The position numbers were made by a program, and so were the translations under genes. Below the pieces are notes generated by a model that was not told the origin of the DNA, searched no databases, and saw only the letters and a program-made list of their open reading frames with translations. Positions 1 to 7,304 of a DNA stretch of 64,000 bases are shown here, piece after piece; the stretch's first letter is position 1; each line of letters begins with the position of its first letter. Origin of the DNA: Enterococcus sp. 5H (GTDB lineage Bacteria; Bacillota; Bacilli; Lactobacillales; Enterococcaceae); NCBI RefSeq assembly GCF_028128615.1, contig NZ_AMDP01000049.1:1-64000 (forward strand), in the 5' to 3' direction.

Positions 1-1094
1 AAGCCTATGATTCGGCAAAAAATTACTTCATGGTAGCCTATACACCAATTTGTCAATCGATTATAATGACAGGAGAGGCATTAGCGAATGCACATAAGAA
101 GTTCTTAAGTGAGTACTTAGCAACGGTTAATGGTTCTGATCTGGACGAAGACCAGCTAGTAGCTGAGATTGACAACTATAAAGCACTGTTAGATACCATT
201 GATGATCTGATTCGAGATGCGAAAACACACCGAACGGATTTAGAAAGACGCTCGATGAATGCCTATCAAGCGATGCAGAAGCGACAAGAGAAATTGGAAA
301 AGTTTCGTGAATATAGTAGTCAGTCAGCAAGTTTCTTTTCGGACTATCAATCGTCACAAAGTGAATTAAGCAATGGTTTAGCACAAGTACAAGATTGTAA
401 AGCATGGAACGCGTCTACTGGTACATTTGACATTGCACGACTTGATATGACCTGGGCAAAACCAATAAACGATCGTTGGGAAAAACGAGAAAAAATGAAA
501 CAAGAAGAACTGAAGAAAGCAGAAGCAACCAAAGCGAATACGTTAGCGGAACATGGGCTAACTGAAGCCGACCTTGTTCAGCCTAACGATCCTGAAAATG
601 TTGTGTTAGAAAAGTATATAAAACTCGCTCAAATGGGTGTAAATCCACATACAGGCTTGCCAATAACGGATGAAGAAAAGTGGAAATACCAGTACGCAGC
701 ACATAGCAAAACTGTTTTTGATGTTTTAGGTTTAGTAGGTGGGGCTTATGCTGGTCAAAAAGCAACTGATAATGATTTTTATAGAGTGCGTCCAAATAAT
801 ATAAATGGAACCAAAAATATATTTAAAAGTAACTTAGGTAAGGAAATAGATATAACTCCATCAAAAATCCATACTAAGGTTAATAAAAACCCTGGACCAT
901 TCGGTGAACCTAATAGCAGTGTGGATATTTTAAATGCCAAAGGTGAAATTAATACAAGACGATTTTATGATGATAAAGGAAAAGCTATACGTGATGTTGA
1001 TATGACAAATCATGGCAATCCTAAAAATCATCCGGAATATCCACATGAACATAAATGGAAATACGATATTAACGGGAAACCTACGAGAGAATAA
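1..1094 (+). CDS. LXG-domain polymorphic toxin, 3' part (5' end outside window)
   Basis: The reading frame is open from base 3 through the window edge, so the gene is cut at its 5' end; the ATG at 30 is internal. The visible N-terminal part (YTPICQSIIMTGEALANAH, then helical, Gln/Glu/Lys-rich sequence) matches the end of LXG domains, which target toxins to the type VII secretion system of Firmicutes. A linker ending near residue 180 precedes a short C-terminal domain of about 120 residues. Its tail carries a DMTNHGNPKNHP..PHEH motif rich in His and Asn, of the sort seen in polymorphic nuclease-type toxins. I cannot name the toxin family with certainty. The next gene is the expected cognate immunity protein. 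LXG assignment is firm; toxin activity is inference. Confidence 0.8.
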   Translation, partial: AYDSAKNYFMVAYTPICQSIIMTGEALANAHKKFLSEYLATVNGSDLDEDQLVAEIDNYKALLDTIDDLIRDAKTHRTDLERRSMNAYQAMQKRQEKLEKFREYSSQSASFFSDYQSSQSELSNGLAQVQDCKAWNASTGTFDIARLDMTWAKPINDRWEKREKMKQEELKKAEATKANTLAEHGLTEADLVQPNDPENVVLEKYIKLAQMGVNPHTGLPITDEEKWKYQYAAHSKTVFDVLGLVGGAYAGQKATDNDFYRVRPNNINGTKNIFKSNLGKEIDITPSKIHTKVNKNPGPFGEPNSSVDILNAKGEINTRRFYDDKGKAIRDVDMTNHGNPKNHPEYPHEHKWKYDINGKPTRE

Positions 1095-1124
1095 AAACTA
1101 TCAGGATATGGAGGTTATAAATTT

Positions 1125-1349
1125 ATGGAATATAAGGATATGGAAGAAAGTATAGGTTATGGAGAAGAATACAACTTTAATTATAAAGATAAGGAATATT
1201 GGATCAGTCAAAATTCTGATGGGAATTATTTAACTGAAGTTAATGGAGAAACGCAAGTGTTTCAAAATTCAGAAGAGTTATTGACTAAAGCACGAATAGA
1301 TGGAAAAACTATTTGTGAGATTTGGGATGATATAAAAAATCAATTTTAG
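1125..1349 (+). CDS. Probable immunity protein for the LXG toxin
   Basis: This 74-residue acidic protein starts 30 bases after the toxin stop codon behind a good GGAGGT site. It has no signal peptide or membrane segment and has the pattern YWISQNSDGNYLTE....AR(I)DGKTICEIWDDI. Small acidic soluble proteins directly after LXG toxins are normally immunity proteins that bind the toxin domain in the cytoplasm. Position and size support the call; the sequence alone does not prove binding. A second in-frame ATG at 1140 is possible but has a poorer ribosome site. A strong terminator follows, so toxin and immunity gene share one transcript end. Confidence 0.65.
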   Translation: MEYKDMEESIGYGEEYNFNYKDKEYWISQNSDGNYLTEVNGETQVFQNSEELLTKARIDGKTICEIWDDIKNQF

Positions 1350-1388
1350 CTAAAAAATCATGAATAACCAAAAAGGACTATATTCAAG

Positions 1389-1425
1389 AGAAGCCTGTTG
1401 TTTTTTAACGCTAGGCTTCTTTTTT
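1389..1425 (+). terminator. Terminator after toxin/immunity pair
   Basis: An 8-bp perfect stem (AGAAGCCT at 1389-1396 with AGGCTTCT at 1413-1420) is followed by a T-run. It closes the toxin-immunity transcript. Confidence 0.8.
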
Positions 1426-1682
1426 GGAATTCATATTTGTTCAATAGAGTATAGTCGAAAGTGATCTTGAGTTTATACATAAGTCCTCCATTTTGGTTGT
1501 AAATTAACGTGTAGGATCCAACAATCAACTCATCACTGATTGCGTCATAGTAACTTTCAGGAATGACTAGTAAAATACTTTCTAAAAAGATTATAAAAAA
1601 AAACGCGTTTGATTTTACAAATATTCTTTTTTTCTTAATAATAAGCTTCTGTTAGAAAAAATAAACTAAGGGACGTTAAGAT
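1426..1682. other. Intergenic stretch without recognised gene
   Basis: AT-rich spacer between the toxin/immunity terminator and the next gene. I see no open frame with a ribosome site. The last 80 bases should hold the promoter of the gene at 1683, but no clear -35/-10 pair stands out. Confidence 0.4.
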
Positions 1683-2105
1683 ATGTCAAAATCTATAGAA
1701 GATTTGTTAAGGGTTAGTCAAGGAGTCATTTTGACGACAATCGATAGAATGGGGTTTCCGAGGAACCAGCTATTCTCATTACCGGTATATAGAAATCATT
1801 ATTATTCAATGCTGTTTATAGTAGAAGAACAATCAGCGTTGATTCAATCTTTAGGAAAAAACTGCCGAGCTACGGTCTGCTTTTTCACCACGAATCCTTT
1901 TAAAGCCGTATATATTAAAAGAATTATCACCATGCAAGAAGAGTTAAAAGAAACCGAATTCCAGGAGTACATAAAAAAATATCCGAAATTAGGAAAGATA
2001 GCACAGCCAGTGGGGGTAGATTTTCAAGCGTTATCTGTAGAAATAGGTCATGCAGCAACTATTAATCAGGATAACAGAGAAATTGAAGAAATAATCGATT
2101 GGTAA
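1683..2105 (+). CDS. Pyridoxamine 5'-phosphate oxidase-like (FMN split-barrel) protein
   Basis: A 140-residue cytoplasmic protein with the plan of the FMN-binding split barrel: an N-terminal strand region (GVILTTIDRMGFPRNQLF), a middle strand set (ATVCFFTTNP, YIKRIITMQ) and a short C-terminal part. Such small proteins bind flavin or related cofactors; their substrates are mostly unknown. The start is ATG at 1683 after AGGGACG. It stands alone between a terminator and an exported-protein gene. The fold call is from overall pattern, not from a diagnostic motif, so a related general stress type protein is possible. Confidence 0.55.
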   Translation: MSKSIEDLLRVSQGVILTTIDRMGFPRNQLFSLPVYRNHYYSMLFIVEEQSALIQSLGKNCRATVCFFTTNPFKAVYIKRIITMQEELKETEFQEYIKKYPKLGKIAQPVGVDFQALSVEIGHAATINQDNREIEEIIDW

Positions 2106-2262
2106 TATATTAAATAATAAATGTAATTTATATATATCAATTGCAATAGATTTGAATGTTTGCTACTCTGATTGTAAGCGGTTTACATGAGGAGGTGTAA
2201 GATTGATCGAGAGCTTGTGTGAACATTTTTCCCTATAATTAAGGCCAACTAGGAGATGTAGA

Positions 2263-2571
2263 ATGAAAAAAGTAATATTTTTGTCAGTAGTATTGTGTAT
2301 GGCATTATTTTTTTTGATATGGATGGTAGGTAACAGAAATTATCAAGAATACAATGTAATTGTCACAGATGTCGATCACTCAAATAAAATACTTTATGTA
2401 TCAAAAATGGATAAAGCTGGAAAAACACAAGGTGACTATTTCTTCAGTTACGAAGGCTTAATTTCGGATGTCCAAGCAGGAGATGTATTAAAAATAGTGG
2501 CACACAAGGATGTATCAACGACTTATCCAGCACAAATTAGAGTGAAAAAAATTGAAAAAACAAAAACTTAA
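2263..2571 (+). CDS. Small membrane-anchored or exported protein, unknown function
   Basis: A 102-residue protein with a Lys-start and a hydrophobic helix (residues 4-23) followed by a soluble, beta-rich domain (YNVIVTDVDHSNKILYVSKMD...) that resembles small OB-like exported domains. There is no lipobox. It ends 22 bases before the serine protease start, so the two are probably co-transcribed and both act outside the membrane. I do not recognise a named family. A role as partner or processing helper of the protease is only suggested by position. Confidence 0.6.
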   Translation: MKKVIFLSVVLCMALFFLIWMVGNRNYQEYNVIVTDVDHSNKILYVSKMDKAGKTQGDYFFSYEGLISDVQAGDVLKIVAHKDVSTTYPAQIRVKKIEKTKT

Positions 2572-2593
2572 CTGGGAAGGATTACATGAAAAT

Positions 2594-3598
2594 ATGAAAA
2601 AGAGATTTTTAGTTTTGTTGTTATTATTAGGTACACTATCTGTTAGTAATGTCGCTAGAGCTGAGGATTTTAAGGGAGATAGCGCTGAGACAGTAACACA
2701 TGAATACCAACAACCAGATGAAGAATTGGATGCAATTGTAAAGCCAAATGTAAATAGATCTTCTGGTGAGGGCCAATATTTTATTAGTAACGAAGATTGG
2801 GAAGCTTATAGAGAAAATCAATACAAGAAAAGTGATCCAAGTTTTAAAGGTTCAGTTAAAGTTGAAAAAATAACTTCAGATGATGTACCAATAGAAGCAA
2901 TCGAAAAAGAAAATAATGGACCAACTATCAGTCCATTTGCTTTATCAGTGGTTCCTTCGACTGGATTTCCTAATGCTTCAGTTGGCCAAGCTGTATTTTG
3001 GTACAACCAAAATGGGACTATAAAGGAGTTAAGTGGTTCAGTATTTAAGGTTAATGACCGAAATGTTGGTACAGCAGGACACTGTGTATATTCTCATGAT
3101 TTAGGAGGGTTTGCTACTTCGGGTACTGTATTCTTCGGAAAACAACAAACGTCTTCAGGAGTTATATTTGATAGCATGTATTCGTTAACAGTTGGTAGAA
3201 CAAATAAAGATTGGGTGAATGTGGGGAATTTTAGAAGTGACTTTGGTGCAATTGAAATGAGACTAATTCATGGGTCAATCCCTAGAAACCTATCTCTTTA
3301 CAAAAATCCTCCAGCTTCTGTAAATAATGTGAGAAATTTTGGTTATCCAGGATTTAATCAGAGTGTACTCAATTCTAGTTCAGGGAATGTTGTAACGGGT
3401 TCGATTTTATTTTTGCACCAAACATTCGAGGCACATAATAATACTGTAATTTCTGCTTTTGGAATGAGTGGGGGTCCATTAGTAAATTCAAGTAATCAAG
3501 TTATAGGGATTAACTCATACAGAATGGACTATGGTACTGGTACAACTTCTGGTTTTATGAAAATGACAAATGAAACATATAATCTGATATTGCAATAA
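2594..3598 (+). CDS. Secreted glutamyl endopeptidase-like serine protease (V8/SprE type)
   Basis: Preproprotein of 334 residues: signal peptide 1-23 ending ARA, a propeptide to about residue 115, then a chymotrypsin-fold domain of the S1B family. The catalytic triad is visible as His163 (GTAGHC), Asp216 (RSDFGAIEM) and Ser292 (GMSGGPL). E. faecalis SprE and staphylococcal V8 protease, which cut after Glu, have this layout. The ATG at 2594 is chosen because it begins the signal peptide; an in-frame TTG at 2552 would put a hydrophilic extension in front and overlaps the upstream gene. The Ser/Gly-rich C-terminal strand region is complete, so the gene looks intact. Glu specificity is inferred from family. 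Confidence 0.85.
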   Translation: MKKRFLVLLLLLGTLSVSNVARAEDFKGDSAETVTHEYQQPDEELDAIVKPNVNRSSGEGQYFISNEDWEAYRENQYKKSDPSFKGSVKVEKITSDDVPIEAIEKENNGPTISPFALSVVPSTGFPNASVGQAVFWYNQNGTIKELSGSVFKVNDRNVGTAGHCVYSHDLGGFATSGTVFFGKQQTSSGVIFDSMYSLTVGRTNKDWVNVGNFRSDFGAIEMRLIHGSIPRNLSLYKNPPASVNNVRNFGYPGFNQSVLNSSSGNVVTGSILFLHQTFEAHNNTVISAFGMSGGPLVNSSNQVIGINSYRMDYGTGTTSGFMKMTNETYNLILQ

Positions 3599-3606
3599 AC
3601 AATTAG

Positions 3607-3641
3607 AAAATACTATGAGCTTTGGTTCATAGTATTTTTTT
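3607..3641 (+). terminator. Terminator after serine protease
   Basis: Stem AAAATACTATGA (3607-3618) pairs with TCATAGTATTTT (3627-3638), with a T-run. It ends the two-gene secreted-protein transcript. Confidence 0.8.
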
Positions 3642-3817
3642 GCTCACTAGAGTATACTCATGTGACCGAATTTAAAACGCTGCTTTAACAAGATGTTCAA
3701 TTGTTCATAAGAGTTGCCCGAAAGTATTTTTCTATCCTAATTGACGTTATCTCTAGAACATTCATTTTAAACTAATTGGTATTTTATATCTTAATTAGTA
3801 ACAATACCTACAAATAG

Positions 3818-3862
3818 AAAAAGACTATAAACCAAAACTATTTTTCGTTTTGGTTTATAGTC
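3818..3862 (-). terminator. Terminator of minus-strand zinc-ribbon gene
   Basis: A perfect 16-bp inverted repeat (3823-3838 with 3847-3862, 8-base loop) is followed, when read on the minus strand, by TTTTTC. It lies 35 bases beyond the stop of the minus-strand gene, supporting that this small gene is transcribed. Confidence 0.75.
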
Positions 3863-3896
3863 AAAATCTAATAAAAGTTAAGTAACTTTCTCAACT

Positions 3897-4085
3897 TTAC
3901 AGTTCGATACAGGCAAATGTGTGGTTATTGCATAAAGGACAAGTCAATTTTTCTTTGACACTATATGTTTTAACGATGACATACCCACATGAGAGGCAAC
4001 TATATCGATAGAGCGTGTTCTTATTTTCTTTTTTTCTAAATAGTTTCATGAAAAGTATTGTAAATGAAAACGAGCAGAAAATCAA
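3897..4085 (-). CDS. Small zinc-ribbon protein
   Basis: A minus-strand frame of up to 62 codons (TTG start at 4085, or ATG at 4049 giving 50 residues) encodes two CxxC pairs: SCLSCGY and TCPLCNN about 18 residues apart, as in rubredoxin-like or zinc-ribbon folds. The N-terminal part of the longer form is hydrophobic and may be a membrane anchor. A strong minus-strand terminator follows directly. No clear ribosome site is visible for either start, so the start remains open. Function unknown; metal binding is inferred from the four cysteines. Confidence 0.5.
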   Translation of the reverse strand: MIFCSFSFTILFMKLFRKKENKNTLYRYSCLSCGYVIVKTYSVKEKLTCPLCNNHTFACIEL

Positions 4086-4240
4086 AAATAAATACTCATT
4101 TAGTTATAAAATAAAGTTTTAATTTAGGGTGGAGTAAGGCATTTTTAATAAGAAAAGAGTCTTGAAGTAAAATAGTATTCGTTTTTTTTCAAATCACCTA
4201 TAATGATAATTAGTGTAGAAGTAGGATTTGGAGGAGAACA

Positions 4241-4885
4241 ATGGAATTTATTAAAAGATATGGTTTTTATTTTTTACTGTTAGGTGTGATAAGCGATTTT
4301 TTAACACCCTATATTTTGGGTCTTTTTTATCCTAAAATGAATCAGATGAAAATGGTGATTAGTGTTTTTGGCGATGTAGATAGTCCGGTCCGTGGTGCTT
4401 TTTTAGTTTGGTCGGTCGTTTCAGGTCTATTTTTTGTTTTATCGATTCCAGCAGTATATCATGCATTTAGTGAAACTTCGACTGTCTGGGCAACTGTATT
4501 GGCCATTGCTATTGGAGCATATGGTATTGGAGATTGTATTTTTACTGGTCTCTTTAGTATCAATACTGAGCAAGCAACATGGAATTTTTCTACTTGGGTA
4601 CACAATATTGGGTCTGGTATAGGCTATGCGGGCTTTTTGTTATTTCCATTATTTTTAGTTTTACTTTATCAAAAACAAGGGCAGGTAACTTCAAGTCATT
4701 TGTATCTGGTTTTATTAAGTGTTAGCTTTTTATTTGCTGTTATTTATGGATTAGCTAGAATTCCGATGATCAATCATTTGCCGTTTTTAAATCAGTTAGG
4801 CTTTTGTCAGCGTGTAAGTTTCTTTTTTAACTATTTACCAATAGCCATTTTCGCTATAAATCAGATGAAACAGCAGCAATTTTAA
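4241..4885 (+). CDS. DUF998-type integral membrane protein
   Basis: A 214-residue protein that is almost all hydrophobic, with about six membrane helices and only short loops. The opening (RYGFYFLLLGVISDFLTPYILG) and the spacing of helices fit the DUF998 family, whose function is unknown. It starts at ATG 4241 behind GGAGGAG. The next gene is an exported lipoprotein, separated by about 115 bases with its own ribosome site. A second, larger DUF998-like protein is encoded at 7305. Confidence 0.55.
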   Translation: MEFIKRYGFYFLLLGVISDFLTPYILGLFYPKMNQMKMVISVFGDVDSPVRGAFLVWSVVSGLFFVLSIPAVYHAFSETSTVWATVLAIAIGAYGIGDCIFTGLFSINTEQATWNFSTWVHNIGSGIGYAGFLLFPLFLVLLYQKQGQVTSSHLYLVLLSVSFLFAVIYGLARIPMINHLPFLNQLGFCQRVSFFFNYLPIAIFAINQMKQQQF

Positions 4886-5001
4886 AAAATATCTGAAGTA
4901 TTGATTTTTTATGGAAAAATATTTATTTATTCCAAATTGTCTTTTATTTTCAAGCGAAGATTGCTATAATGAGAAAAGATTTGAAAATTAAGGAGGAAAT
5001 C

Positions 5002-5403
5002 ATGAAAAAATATTTAGGACTACTTTCAGTAGTAGTAATGGTAGTGTTGTTAGGAGGGTGTAGTCAAGGGGCTAAAACGAGTGCTGAGACGGATACATTT
5101 ATGCAATCACCAACGGAGGGTACGGAAATTTCCATCATTGTTGAACATGAAGGAGACAAAGTAACTGATGTTTCTGCTAAAGCAGTATTTGACAATGAAA
5201 AATTACAAATTACTGATAAAGCAATCGCTGAACAAGTTGCCGATGCATTTGAAAAAGCTTCTAATTTAGAAGATGCTAAAATGGATTATACTAAAAAAGA
5301 GACTGTCATCACTTATAAAGCACCTGCCAATAGTGTTAAATCTGGCAGCAGCTACAAAGATGGTGAAGAGCAATTAACTAAAATGGGTTTTGAAAAAAAA
5401 TAA
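5002..5403 (+). CDS. YehR-like lipoprotein (DUF1307)
   Basis: The protein starts at ATG 5002 directly after AAGGAGG; an upstream in-frame ATG at 4969 lacks such a site and would bury the signal peptide. It is a 133-residue lipoprotein with a lipobox LLGGC near residue 20, then a small alpha/beta domain with strand-helix pattern (ISIIVEHEGDKVTDVSAK..., AIAEQVADAFEKASNLEDAKMDY, ETVITYKAP). This layout matches the YehR/DUF1307 lipoproteins, whose role is unknown. It would be attached to the outer face of the membrane. A hairpin repeat element follows. Confidence 0.6.
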   Translation: MKKYLGLLSVVVMVVLLGGCSQGAKTSAETDTFMQSPTEGTEISIIVEHEGDKVTDVSAKAVFDNEKLQITDKAIAEQVADAFEKASNLEDAKMDYTKKETVITYKAPANSVKSGSSYKDGEEQLTKMGFEKK

Positions 5404-5432
5404 GCTCTTTTAGAATTAAATTAATAAAAAGA

Positions 5433-5550
5433 AGCTGAGACAAAAGTGTTTAGCTCCGAGCGAAGTGAAGTAGCTGCTTTTTTCTCACCGTTTATTCGGA
5501 TCTAGTGAGTGAAACAAAACTGATTTTTAGTTTTGTTCCACTCACTTTTT
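5433..5550. repeat. Intergenic hairpin repeat, copy A (includes terminator)
   Basis: First of four related intergenic elements in the window (others at 25158, 49850 and 52057). Shared blocks are GCTGAGACAAAAGTGTTTAG, CTCACCGTTTATTCGGATCT and the core AAAACTGATTTTTAGTTTT. The end forms a 17-bp stem with one mismatch (5504-5520 with 5530-5546) and a T-run, so it also acts as the terminator of the lipoprotein gene. Confidence 0.8.
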
Positions 5551-5719
5551 AGTTTGAAGCTAAATAGTTGATAAGCAGTTTCATAAATGAAAATAGGTGT
5601 GCCTCCAAAATGAAATATAAAATGGTAATGTTCGTCTTTACGTTAAAATGCATTTTTATATTTACTTATTACCTTGTTTATTATATGATTAATCACGTTG
5701 TTCTAAGAACAAATTGCAG

Positions 5720-5753
5720 TTATTACGAACGTCATTATTATTGTTCGGATTTT
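5720..5753 (+). promoter_or_regulatory. PurBox-like inverted repeat (probable PurR site)
   Basis: On the minus strand, 5741-5753 reads AAATCCGAACAAT, a full match to the Gram-positive PurBox AWWWCCGAACWWT. A second, imperfect half (ATTACGAAC) faces it at 5722-5730. The pair lies just before the ribosome site of the purine permease. PurR control is inferred from the motif. Confidence 0.5.
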
Positions 5754-5767
5754 AGGGAGGATATTAA

Positions 5768-7081
5768 ATGAAAGAGAAGATTGTTTCTTATTTTGAGATT
5801 GAAAAATTAAATACAACGGTCAGACGTGAGGTTCTAGCAGGGTTTACGACATTTATCTCAATGGCGTATATTCTGTTTGTTAATCCAACTGTGTTAGGTG
5901 CTTCTGGAATGGATGAAGGAGCAGTGTTTACGGCAACAGCTATAGCTAGTGCTTTGGGTTGTATTTTGATGGGGATTTTAGCTCGTTATCCAATAGCGAC
6001 TGCACCAGCACTAGGTATTAATGCTTTCTTTGCTTATTCGGTTTGTGTGGGGATGGGTGTTCCTTGGGAAACTGCGTTGGCAGGTGTGTTTGTTGCCTCA
6101 TTGATTTTCATTTTGATTACGATATTTAAATTACGTGAATTAATTATTGATGCGATTCCTGCAGATTTGAAATATGCGATATCAGGTGGAATTGGTTTAT
6201 TTATTGCTTTTCTTGGTTTAAGTGAGGGTGGCGTTATTGTATCTAATGAATCCACACTTGTTGCATTAGGTCCATTGAATGTGGGCACAACATGGTTAAC
6301 GATTTTTGGTTTAATCGTTACAGCTATTTTATTAGTTCGCCGCGTTCCTGGGGGTATTTTTATTGGGATGGCAGCAACTACGGTATTAGGATTAGTGACA
6401 GGATTGATTCAAGCACCAGACAAACTTATTTCAAGTGCACCGAGTTTAAAACCAACGTTTTTAGTGGCGTTAAAGCATGTAGGCGATATTAATTCTATCC
6501 AATTGTGGGTGGTAGTTTTAACATTCTTGCTAGTTACTTTCTTCGATACAGCAGGGACTTTGGTTGGTTTAGCGAATCAGGCAGGGTTTATGAAAGATAA
6601 TAAAATGCCGCGTGTGGGTAAAGCATTGGCAGCTGATTCGACTGCAATGTTAGCAGGTTCTTTACTGGGTACATCTCCTGTAGGTGCATATGTAGAATCA
6701 TCGGCTGGAATTGCTGTGGGCGGACGTTCTGGATTAACGGCAATTACGACAGGTGTATTCTTTATTTTTAGTTTATTGTTTTCTCCGCTATTATCTGTTG
6801 TGACATCACAAGTTACTGCTCCAGCCTTGATTGTTGTGGGTGTATTGATGGCTCAGTCACTTAGTCAGATTAAGTGGAAAGAAATGGAAATTGCGATTCC
6901 TTCATTCTTAATTCTTTTGGGCATGCCTTTAACTTATAGTATTTCTGATGGGATTGCGCTTGGGTTTATCTTTTATCCGATTACAATGATTGCAGCAAAA
7001 CGTGGAAAAGAAGTTTCACCAATAATGTATGTTCTATTCTTTGTATTCGTTGGCTTTATGTGGATTTTAAACGTAAATTAA
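5768..7081 (+). CDS. NCS2-family purine permease (AzgA/PbuG-like)
   Basis: A 437-residue permease with 12-14 hydrophobic helices. The AzgA-branch hallmarks are present: an N-terminal RREVLAGFTTFISMAYILFVNP segment, APALGINAFFAYSV in helix 3, and TFFDTAGTLVGLANQAGF in the middle of the protein. Members import adenine, guanine or hypoxanthine with protons. It starts at ATG 5768 after AGGGAGG and stands as a single gene between a terminator and a hairpin. A PurBox-like site lies just upstream, fitting purine control. Which base is preferred cannot be read from the sequence. Confidence 0.88.
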   Translation: MKEKIVSYFEIEKLNTTVRREVLAGFTTFISMAYILFVNPTVLGASGMDEGAVFTATAIASALGCILMGILARYPIATAPALGINAFFAYSVCVGMGVPWETALAGVFVASLIFILITIFKLRELIIDAIPADLKYAISGGIGLFIAFLGLSEGGVIVSNESTLVALGPLNVGTTWLTIFGLIVTAILLVRRVPGGIFIGMAATTVLGLVTGLIQAPDKLISSAPSLKPTFLVALKHVGDINSIQLWVVVLTFLLVTFFDTAGTLVGLANQAGFMKDNKMPRVGKALAADSTAMLAGSLLGTSPVGAYVESSAGIAVGGRSGLTAITTGVFFIFSLLFSPLLSVVTSQVTAPALIVVGVLMAQSLSQIKWKEMEIAIPSFLILLGMPLTYSISDGIALGFIFYPITMIAAKRGKEVSPIMYVLFFVFVGFMWILNVN

Positions 7082-7121
7082 TTGGAAATAAAGAACTAGC
7101 CATTAATAGATAATTACTTTT

Positions 7122-7160
7122 GGGTAAGACCGTGTTTTTACATGGCTCTTATCCTTTTTT
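7122..7160 (+). terminator. Terminator after purine permease
   Basis: An imperfect stem (GGGTAAGACC... with GG..CTTATCC) is followed by TTTTTT. Confidence 0.55.
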
Positions 7161-7304
7161 GTACCTGTGTGATCTTGTGTTATTTTTTATTTAGCTTATG
7201 GACTTTTAAATATCTAAATATAGACCTTTTTTATTGCTTTTAACCTAGGGAAAACTATAATAAAAATAGGATAAAATAAACTAGTGAAGTGTGGGGGAAT
7301 GGGC

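Noticed and set aside
2173-2187. cre-like sequence TGTAAGCGGTTTACA
   Set aside because: One base too long for the cre consensus when aligned, and not near a catabolic gene.
2203-2238. TTG-initiated 11-residue frame behind a strong AGGAGG
   Set aside because: The ribosome site is good, but the frame is too short and has no pattern; kept only as a possible leader peptide before the gene at 2263.
5568-5771. 67-codon open frame just before the purine permease
   Set aside because: It covers the PurBox region, overlaps the permease start and has no ribosome site or recognisable protein pattern.
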